From Frankia sp. R82 (GTDB lineage: Bacteria; Actinomycetota; Actinomycetes; Frankiales; Frankiaceae), in the NCBI RefSeq assembly GCF_023716925.1, contig NZ_JAMQQG010000012.1:1-45648 (forward strand): a stretch of 45,648 bases of DNA, in the 5' to 3' direction. Shown piece after piece: positions 23,747 to 30,135 of this stretch. The position numbers were made by a program, and so were the translations under genes. Numbering within the stretch: position 1 is the first letter of the stretch; every line of letters starts with the position of its first letter. A model generated the notes under the pieces. The model was given only the letters and a program-made list of their open reading frames with translations, was not told the origin of the DNA and did not search any database.

Positions 23747-25531
23747 ATGTGTGGGCTTAGTGGCGAGCTGAGGTTCGACGGCCGGGCAGCCGACGTCGAC
23801 GCCGTGGTTCGGATGACGGCGACGATGGTGGCGCGCGGTCCGGACGGCGTCGGGATCTGGGCGTCCGGGCCGGTGGCGTTCGGCCACCGCCGGCTGAGGA
23901 TCATCGATCTGTCGGAGCGGGGCGCACAGCCCATGGTCGACAGCGAACTGGGCCTCACGACCGCGTTCAACGGGTGCATCTACAACTACCAGCAGCTGCG
24001 CGACGAACTGACCGCCGCCGGCTACCGGTTCTTCTCCACCTCCGACACCGAGGTGATCGGCAAGGCCTACCACCGGTGGGGCATCCACTGCGTCGATCAC
24101 TTCGCCGGCATGTTCGCCTTCGCCGTCGCCGAACGGGACACCGGCCGGCTCGTGCTCGCCCGCGACCGGCTCGGCATCAAGCCGCTCTACTACGCCGCGG
24201 ACGCCGAGCGGCTGCGGTTCGCGTCGACGCTGCCGGCGCTGTTGGCCGGCGGCGGGATCAGCTCCGACCTGGACCTCGTGGCCCTGCACCACTACTTCTC
24301 GTTCCACTCGGTGGTGCCGGCGCCGCACACCATCCTCGCCGGGGTGCGCAAGCTGCCCGCAGCGACCGTGCGGGTCGTCGAACCGGACGGTCAGTACACC
24401 GACGAGCTGTACTGGAGCCCGTCGTTCACCCGCGACGACGCCCACGCCGGCTGGGATGCCGGTGACTGGCAGGACGCGATCGCCGCCCGGCTGCGCACCG
24501 CCGTACGCCGGCGGATGGTCGCCGACGTGCCGGTGGGTGTGCTGCTGTCCGGTGGCCTGGACTCGAGCCTGATCGTCGCGCTGCTCGCCGAGGCCGGGCA
24601 GACGGGCCTGTCCACCTTCAGCGTCGGGTTCGAGGCGGCCGGCGGCGAGTCCGGCGACGAGTTCGCCTACTCGGACATCATCGCCGACCATTTCGGCACC
24701 GATCACCATCAGATCCGGGTGCCCGGCAATCGGCTGCTGCCCGCCGTCGACGCCGCCATCGCCGCGATGAGCGAGCCGATGGTCAGCCACGACTGCGTGG
24801 CGTTCTACCTGCTCTCGCAGGAGGTGTCCCGCCACGTCAAGGTGGTGCAGTCCGGACAGGGCGCCGACGAGGTGTTCGCCGGCTACTCCTGGTACCCGCC
24901 GCTGGCCGACGTCCCTCGTGACCAGGCCGTCGATGCCTACCTGTCGGTGTTCGCCGACCGGCCGCACCGGGACCTTCCGGGCATGGTGGAGTCGTCCTAC
25001 CTGCTGGAGCGGGACGCCAGCCGTGACTTCGTCGCCGCCCACTTCGCCCATCCCGGGGCGGCGACGTCCGTGGACGCGGCGCTGCGCATCGACTCGGCCG
25101 TGATGCTCATCGACGACCCGGTGAAGCGGGTCGACAACATGACGATGGCCGCCGGGCTCGAGGCCCGCACCCCGTTCCTCGACCACGAGCTCGTCGAGCT
25201 CGCCGCCGCCTGCCCGCCCGAGCTCAAACTCGCCTCCGGCGGCAAGGGCGTGCTCAAGGACATCGGCCGCCCGCTGATGCCGGTGGACGTCATCGACCGA
25301 CCCAAGGGCTACTTCCCGGTACCGGCGATCCGCCATCTGCACGGCCCGTTCCTCGACCGGGTCCGCGAGGCCCTGTTCGATCCGGCGGCCAAGGCCCGCG
25401 GCCTGTACCGGCCGTCCTGGGTGCAGTCGATGCTCGCCGCACCCAACGACAACCGCACCACCCTCGGGGCAAACGCCCTCTGGCAGGCTGCGCTGCTCGA
25501 GATGTGGCTGCAGACTCATGGCCTGACCTGA
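23747..25531 (+). CDS. N-acetylglutaminylglutamine amidotransferase-like asparagine synthase
   Basis: 594-residue glutamine-dependent amidotransferase. Residues 2-205 are the class II glutaminase (Cys2 after Met removal; MCGLSGELRFDG, LGHRRL-type segment, FNGCIYNYQQLRDEL, ARDRLGIKPLYY). Residues 240-590 are the synthetase with ATP P-loop LSGGLDSSL (Ser268-Ser274) and QGADEVFAGYSWYPP. Several stretches (SGELRFDG, DLSERGAQPMVDSELGLT, FHSVVPAPHTIL) are typical of the family that amidates N-acetylglutaminylglutamine, the osmolyte made by AsnO and Ngg in Sinorhizobium and Pseudomonas, and not of plain AsnB. Length fits. The usual partner, an Ngg GNAT/ATP-grasp fusion, is missing; a GCS2/ATP-grasp ligase and a separate GNAT flank it instead. 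The product may be NAGGN or a related amidated dipeptide. Confidence 0.85.
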   Translation: MCGLSGELRFDGRAADVDAVVRMTATMVARGPDGVGIWASGPVAFGHRRLRIIDLSERGAQPMVDSELGLTTAFNGCIYNYQQLRDELTAAGYRFFSTSDTEVIGKAYHRWGIHCVDHFAGMFAFAVAERDTGRLVLARDRLGIKPLYYAADAERLRFASTLPALLAGGGISSDLDLVALHHYFSFHSVVPAPHTILAGVRKLPAATVRVVEPDGQYTDELYWSPSFTRDDAHAGWDAGDWQDAIAARLRTAVRRRMVADVPVGVLLSGGLDSSLIVALLAEAGQTGLSTFSVGFEAAGGESGDEFAYSDIIADHFGTDHHQIRVPGNRLLPAVDAAIAAMSEPMVSHDCVAFYLLSQEVSRHVKVVQSGQGADEVFAGYSWYPPLADVPRDQAVDAYLSVFADRPHRDLPGMVESSYLLERDASRDFVAAHFAHPGAATSVDAALRIDSAVMLIDDPVKRVDNMTMAAGLEARTPFLDHELVELAAACPPELKLASGGKGVLKDIGRPLMPVDVIDRPKGYFPVPAIRHLHGPFLDRVREALFDPAAKARGLYRPSWVQSMLAAPNDNRTTLGANALWQAALLEMWLQTHGLT

Positions 25532-25585
25532 CCGACCCGACCGGCCAAGCCGAGCCGAGCCGACCCGATGCCGTAGGGAGTTGAG

Positions 25586-27832
25586 ATGAACCGAGCCTCC
25601 TGCCCCGAGGACCTGACCGGGTCGACGCAGGCCCTGGCCCGCGACGTGCCGGCGCAGCGTCCCGCCGTCCTGGACGTGCTGGCTCCGCTGCCGACGGACC
25701 TCCCGAACGCCTGGGTGACGGCGGTCGGCGTGCGCGCACCGGCCCTGGCCGCCGACGGTCGGCTCGCCTACATCGCGGACGGACCCACCGGCCCGCGCCT
25801 GTGGGTCCGCACCATGGCCGCGCCCGCCGGAGCCGGGAACGTCGCCGGGGATGTCGACGAGGTCGGGAACATCGATGGTGTCGGGAACATCGATGGTGTC
25901 GGGGACGTCGGCGCCGACGGTCACGGGTACGGGGTGGCCGTCGACACCGGGCCGGGGCAGGTTCGGGCCGCGATGTGGTCACCGGGCGGGGAGCTGCTGG
26001 CCGTGCAGGTCGCGCCGGGCGGTGGGGAGCTCACCGAGGTGCGGATCGTCGATCCGGCGTCCGGGCTCGGCGCGGGTGGCCGTCCCGGCGGGGCGTGGCG
26101 GCTCGCCGGCGGCGACGGATGGGCCGCCGCCCCGGCGCGGTGGACCGCCGATGGCCAGGCGCTGCTGGTCACCGAGTCCGACCGGACCGACCCGTCCGGA
26201 CGCACCCTGGCGGTGCTGATCACCCTGGACGGACGGCGGGTCGTGCTCGCCGAGGGCATCGCCCTGCAGATCCTCGACGCCGTCGCCATCGCGGACGGCC
26301 ACCGACTGCTGCTGCGGGAGGGACCGCGGGGGGTCCGCCGGGCCCTGGTCGTCGATGCCCGGCTCACCACCGCGTCCGAGGAGGGCACCACCTACGCCTC
26401 CTGGGAGCTGCCGGGCGGGCGGGCGACCGTGCTGTCCGGCCGCTTCGTCGCCGGCGGGCACCGTGCCCTGCTCGTCACCGACCTCGGCGGTCGTGAGCGC
26501 GCCGCACTGCTCGACGTGGCGGTGGACGGCCCGGGCCCCGCCCGGGTGCTCGCCGCCCGCCCGGACGCCGATGTCGAACGCATCGCCCTGCTCGACACGC
26601 CCACCGGACGGGTGGCCGCCCCTCGTCCGGAACTGGCCGGGGTGGAACTGGTCGACCCGGGTCTGGGCGGGATGGCCCGGGCGGAGGCGGAGCTGATCGG
26701 GACGGGGCTGGGCGCCGCCGGCCTGGGACGGGCCGTCGTCGTGTGGAACGTGGCGGGACGCAGCGAGCTCACCGGAGTGGACCTGGCCACCGGCGAGGCG
26801 CATCCGCTGCCCACGCCGCCGCGGGCGGTGATCACCGCGCTGCTGGGACGAGCCGGCGGACGGGAGCTCGTGCTCGCCGTCGAGGACGCCACCGTCCCCG
26901 CCGAGCTCTGGACGTGCCACCTCAGCACCGACTCGGGAGATGCCGACTCGGGGGATGCGCGGTGGGGCGCCGTCCACCGATGTCTGGTGTCGCGCGCACC
27001 CCGGCAGCCGGGCGCACTCGTCGAACCGGAACTGCGCACCCTGGCCGCCCATGACGGGCTCACCCTGTCGGGTTTCTGGTACCGTCCGCCGGCGCCGCCC
27101 GGGCCGATGCCGACCCTGATCTACCTGCACGGCGGGCCCGAAGCGCAGGAACGGCCCACGTTCAACCCGCTGATCCACGCGTTGAACGCCCGGGGGATCG
27201 CGGTGTTCGCGGCCAACGTGCGCGGCTCCACCGGCTACGGCCGCTCCTTCGAGGAGGCCGACCATCTGCACCGCCGCTTCGACGGTATCGAGGACGTCGC
27301 GAGCTGCGTGCGTGACCTCGTCTCCGCCGGCCTCGCCGAGGCGGACCACATCGGGGTCGCCGGCCGCTCCTACGGCGGCTATCTGACGCTGGCCGCGCTC
27401 GTCGGCTTCCCGGAGCTGTTCCGCGTCGGCGTCGACATCTGCGGCATGGTCGACCTCGAGACGTTCTACCAGCACACCGAGCCGTGGATCGCGGCCAGCG
27501 CGGTCACCAAGTACGGCGACCCGCAGACCGACCCGGCGCTGCTGCGGGCGCTGTCCCCGCTGCACCGGATGAGCCGGCTCGCCGCACCCCTGTTGGTCGT
27601 GCACGGCGAGAACGACACGAACGTCCCGGTCGTCGAGGCCGAGCAGACCATCGCCGCCGCCCAGGCCCGCGGGGTGCCGTGTCGCTACCTGCTGTTCCCC
27701 GACGAGGGCCACGAGGTGGTCGGGCTCGCCGGCCGGCTGCGGTTCGTCCGCGAGACCGTCACCTGGCTCGCCGACCAGCTGCTGCCCGACCGACTCCCCG
27801 CCACCCACCGGGAGGACGAGTCGGTGGCCTAG
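25586..27832 (+). CDS. S9-family prolyl-oligopeptidase-like peptidase
   Basis: 748-residue serine peptidase: beta-propeller (about 45-470) and C-terminal alpha/beta hydrolase with YLHGGPEAQERPTFNP, GRSYGGYLTLAAL (Ser595), ENDTNVP (Asp677) and EGHEV (His709), a full triad. Family members cleave short peptides or acyl-peptides, usually in the cytoplasm; no signal peptide is present. ATG 25586 has GGGAG at eight bases and is 54 bases after the amidotransferase stop, so they are probably co-transcribed. The canonical NAGGN cluster of Proteobacteria carries an M42-family peptidase; this could be its functional substitute, recycling the dipeptide (inference). Residues 90-110 hold an 18-bp tandem repeat (VGNIDGVGNIDG) in a surface loop of the propeller. 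Confidence 0.9.
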   Translation: MNRASCPEDLTGSTQALARDVPAQRPAVLDVLAPLPTDLPNAWVTAVGVRAPALAADGRLAYIADGPTGPRLWVRTMAAPAGAGNVAGDVDEVGNIDGVGNIDGVGDVGADGHGYGVAVDTGPGQVRAAMWSPGGELLAVQVAPGGGELTEVRIVDPASGLGAGGRPGGAWRLAGGDGWAAAPARWTADGQALLVTESDRTDPSGRTLAVLITLDGRRVVLAEGIALQILDAVAIADGHRLLLREGPRGVRRALVVDARLTTASEEGTTYASWELPGGRATVLSGRFVAGGHRALLVTDLGGRERAALLDVAVDGPGPARVLAARPDADVERIALLDTPTGRVAAPRPELAGVELVDPGLGGMARAEAELIGTGLGAAGLGRAVVVWNVAGRSELTGVDLATGEAHPLPTPPRAVITALLGRAGGRELVLAVEDATVPAELWTCHLSTDSGDADSGDARWGAVHRCLVSRAPRQPGALVEPELRTLAAHDGLTLSGFWYRPPAPPGPMPTLIYLHGGPEAQERPTFNPLIHALNARGIAVFAANVRGSTGYGRSFEEADHLHRRFDGIEDVASCVRDLVSAGLAEADHIGVAGRSYGGYLTLAALVGFPELFRVGVDICGMVDLETFYQHTEPWIAASAVTKYGDPQTDPALLRALSPLHRMSRLAAPLLVVHGENDTNVPVVEAEQTIAAAQARGVPCRYLLFPDEGHEVVGLAGRLRFVRETVTWLADQLLPDRLPATHREDESVA

Positions 27833-27980
27833 CCGCCGGCCGGCGCAGGGGCATGATCGGGCCGTATGGCCAGGTCGACCCTCTCTCGGACCCGCTCCGG
27901 CTCCCCTCTGGCTGGGCGGAGCCGATCCGTTACCCCGGGTGGGCGAAGCATCCACGGACGGTGCTGACACAATACGTATC

Positions 27981-28406
27981 GTGAAAATCGAGGAGTTGGA
28001 GGCGGACCGGACCTGGCTGGCGTTCGACCCCATGCGCCAGCTGCGACCCCACCTGACCTCGACGGGGTTCGTCCGCCTCGTCAACGAGGTGCAGCGCCCC
28101 GAGGGCTACCGGCTGATCGGGTCCTGGGACGGCGAGCTCAGCCGGGTCGCCGCGGCGCTCGGCTTCCGTCAGGTGACGTCGCTGGCCACCGGACGGCACC
28201 TGGTCGTCGACGACCTGACGACCATCCTCGTCGCCCGCGGTCGCGGCCACGCCACCCGCCTGCTGGCCTGGGCCGACCGGGAGGCCCGCCGTCTCGGCTG
28301 CGAGCACATCCAGCTCGGCGTCGACACCCATCGCCACGAGGCCCACCGTCTCGCCCTGCGCACCGGCTACGCGATCTCCACCTTCGGCCTCACCCGCCGC
28401 CTGTGA
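27981..28406 (+). CDS. GNAT-family N-acetyltransferase
   Basis: 141 residues with the acetyl-CoA-binding motif A, TILVARGRGHATRLLAWADR (pyrophosphate loop RGRGHA at 86-91), motif B EHIQLGVDTHRHEAHRLALRTGYAI, and an N-terminal half typical of small amino-acid acetyltransferases. GTG 27981 is chosen because it begins directly before the conserved N-terminus. The bases upstream (ATACGTATC) look like a -10 region and no ribosome-binding site is seen, so this may be a leaderless transcript with its own promoter. It lies 150 bases behind the peptidase on the same strand. In Ngg the GNAT domain is fused to the ligase; a stand-alone copy next to the ligase and amidotransferase could supply the acetylation step (inference). 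Confidence 0.85.
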   Translation: MKIEELEADRTWLAFDPMRQLRPHLTSTGFVRLVNEVQRPEGYRLIGSWDGELSRVAAALGFRQVTSLATGRHLVVDDLTTILVARGRGHATRLLAWADREARRLGCEHIQLGVDTHRHEAHRLALRTGYAISTFGLTRRL

Positions 28407-28487
28407 TCCGCTGCCGATAACCTGCCGGCAGGCGCCCGGGTCACCTCCTGGGGCAGCGTCGGCTGTGGCTGTGGCTGTGTCGCGGAA

Positions 28488-28958
28488 CTATCGCCGGCGG
28501 TCGCCCAGCCAGCGCCGGAGCCCCGTCTGTCCGGGGGCGGGGCCGGGCGCGACGAGTGGAAGGAACTGCCAGACGTCGAAACGCTCGACCCCGTGGCGGT
28601 GATCGCGCTGGGTCAGCCGCATCTCCAGACCGTCCCCGCGAAGCTCGCCCCAGTAGTCGACCTGGCCGTGCTGACCGGTGCTGCTGACCGTGATCTGCTG
28701 GCCGGCGATCCGGTAGTGGCCGCCGACGGGCGGCCGTGGCACCAGCACCTCGGCCACCGCGGGCAACGACTGGTTGCTGGTGGTCCCGCACGCCGAGCCG
28801 TGGCTGAAGAAGCGAAGGTAGAAGTTCCACCCCGGCTCCGGCCCGGCCGCCACGTACAGCCCGTCGAAACGCGGGGCCACCTGTGCGACCCGCGGCAACG
28901 ACGGTAGCGCGGGCAGTGCCGGCATCGACCAGCCCTGCGGACTCTGCGGAAAGACCAT
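28488..28958 (-). CDS. Hypothetical protein downstream of endonuclease V
   Basis: 156 residues; family not recognised. A Pro/Leu-rich start (SMPALPALPSLPRV) is followed by an all-beta-looking body rich in aromatics and alternating hydrophobics: FDGLYVAAGPEPGWNFYLRF, GHYRIAGQQITV, QVDYWGELRGDGLEMRL, VERFDVWQFLPL. It resembles small calycin- or jelly-roll-like proteins in layout only. No signal peptide and no catalytic motif. ATG 28958 has GGGGGAA just upstream and lies 27 bases after the endonuclease V stop, so it is probably co-transcribed with it and may belong to the toxin locus. Function unknown. Confidence 0.75.
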   Translation of the reverse strand: MVFPQSPQGWSMPALPALPSLPRVAQVAPRFDGLYVAAGPEPGWNFYLRFFSHGSACGTTSNQSLPAVAEVLVPRPPVGGHYRIAGQQITVSSTGQHGQVDYWGELRGDGLEMRLTQRDHRHGVERFDVWQFLPLVAPGPAPGQTGLRRWLGDRRR

Positions 28959-28984
28959 GGTTCCCCCAGCCACGCGACGTGAGA

Positions 28985-29653
28985 TCAGCGGTGCGCGGCG
29001 AGCGCAGCCCTGCTGAGGTGATCTGCTGCTCGGGTCGTTTCTGGGAGCCGGTACTTCGGGCATAGTTCGAGAACCCACCGGCAGGCTGAGTCGAGATTGG
29101 AGCGATGCCCCACCGATAGGTACACCTCCCGAACTCCATCGCGAGTGCGAAGTGCGGCCCCGACCGGCTCCCCGTCGAGCAGGATTGCTGTGCGCTCGCC
29201 GCGCCGCTGCCCAGGAGAAGTGTGTGTGCCGACGAAGCGTGTCTTTGCCACCCCAATCGTCGGTAGATTCAGGGTGATACCGAGATGGCAGGCCAGCCCG
29301 AAACGCCGTGGATGGGCGATCCCGTGACCGTCGCAAAGTACCAGGTCGGGGGGTGACGCCAACTTTGGAAGCACCTCGTTCCACGCGTCGAGCAGCGGCG
29401 GTAGCTCCCGAAAGGACAATAGTCCGGGAACATAGGGGAATGCTGCCCGACCCACGGCTGTCGCCGAGTCGATGACCTCCCAGGTGGGCGCTGAAAGGAT
29501 GACGACTGCGCCGGCTATCAGGTCGGATGCGGTATCGTAGGCGACATCGAATCCGGCGACTGTCGTGACTCGGTCCGGCCCGGCAACATTGGCTTGGACG
29601 CGCTCCCTCAAATGGAGCTGCAGTGCCTCCGCCTCCGCAACCCGCGTCGCCAT
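28985..29653 (-). CDS. nfi: Endonuclease V
   Basis: 222-residue deaminated-base repair nuclease. It cleaves DNA (in some organisms RNA) one bond 3' of hypoxanthine, and less well uracil. GFDVAYD (Asp36), YVPGLLSFRE (Glu83) and CDGHGIAHPRRFGLA (Asp108) give the complete metal-binding set; the PYVPGLLSFRE motif includes the wedge that separates the strands. ATG 29653 has AGGGG five bases upstream. It lies 123 bases behind the YwqK-type immunity gene on the same strand, an interesting place because the toxin there is a nucleic-acid deaminase: this nuclease could remove the damage the toxin makes. Its ribosome-binding sequence can pair with an upstream segment (separate entry). Family call certain; role in the locus is inference. 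Confidence 0.93.
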   Translation of the reverse strand: MATRVAEAEALQLHLRERVQANVAGPDRVTTVAGFDVAYDTASDLIAGAVVILSAPTWEVIDSATAVGRAAFPYVPGLLSFRELPPLLDAWNEVLPKLASPPDLVLCDGHGIAHPRRFGLACHLGITLNLPTIGVAKTRFVGTHTSPGQRRGERTAILLDGEPVGAALRTRDGVREVYLSVGHRSNLDSACRWVLELCPKYRLPETTRAADHLSRAALAAHR

Positions 29654-29655
29654 AT

Positions 29656-29722
29656 AACCCCTCACGGTTTTTTGTCGTCATCTGGGCGACCGTTGTAGCC
29701 ATGCGGTTGGGGATGAGGGGTT
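29656..29722 (-). promoter_or_regulatory. Possible stem sequestering the nfi ribosome-binding site
   Basis: On the minus strand AACCCCTCA (29722-29714) is fully complementary to TGAGGGGTT (29664-29656), which contains the ribosome-binding site of nfi three bases before its ATG. The loop is 49 bases. In an mRNA reading through from the immunity gene, folding would hide the start site of endonuclease V. Confidence 0.35.
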
Positions 29723-29776
29723 TTCCTTGACTTTTTACCCGTCCCAACTTGGCGTCATGGTTACTGGTCGAGCTGG

Positions 29777-30124
29777 TTATTGCAACTGTGTTCCGTCTTC
29801 TGCCCATTTCTTGCGCTGAACGATCTCTCCATGATCGTAGATGGTCTCGCTGCTAAGTTGGCCGTTGGGGAACCATGTGCGACCGACCCCGTGCGGACCG
29901 CCACCCACGTTCCAGTGCTCGTACTCGATTGATCCGTCGGGATAGAAAGATTTTTCCAGGCCGCTTTTAACGCCATCCTCGTAGGATTCTATCTTGCAAA
30001 TCTGATTATTTTTGTAATAGTCTACCGCTTGACCGGTGAAAAATTTTTCATTGTGGACTACGTACAGGTCGTCGGTGTAGTCGATATCGTCAATGTGTAC
30101 GGTATGGATCGAGTCGGATTCCAT
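29777..30124 (-). CDS. YwqK-family (MORN-like) immunity protein
   Basis: 115 residues of short Tyr/Gly beta repeats: FFTGQAVDYYKNN, YEDGVKSGLEKSFYPDG, YEHWNVGGGPHGVGRTWFPNG, IYDHGEIVQRKKWAEDG. This is the YwqK-type antitoxin fold related to MORN repeats; in Bacillus subtilis YwqK neutralises the deaminase toxin YwqJ, and here it follows a YwqJ-type deaminase by 11 bases. The pairing makes the assignment strong. The gene is much richer in A and T than its surroundings and uses AAA, AAT and ATT codons freely, a sign of recent transfer together with the toxin tip. It acts in the cytoplasm by binding the toxin domain. Confidence 0.85.
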   Translation of the reverse strand: MESDSIHTVHIDDIDYTDDLYVVHNEKFFTGQAVDYYKNNQICKIESYEDGVKSGLEKSFYPDGSIEYEHWNVGGGPHGVGRTWFPNGQLSSETIYDHGEIVQRKKWAEDGTQLQ

Positions 30125-30135
30125 GGCTGGGCCGC

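Noticed and set aside
23585-28084. Long minus-strand open frames opposite the amidotransferase and S9 peptidase
   Set aside because: GC-driven antisense frames; the plus-strand genes have complete catalytic motifs and ribosome-binding sites.
27981-28406. Considered calling the GNAT gene a certain part of the dipeptide pathway
   Set aside because: It is 150 bases behind the peptidase and seems to have its own promoter; adjacency alone supports only a hypothesis.
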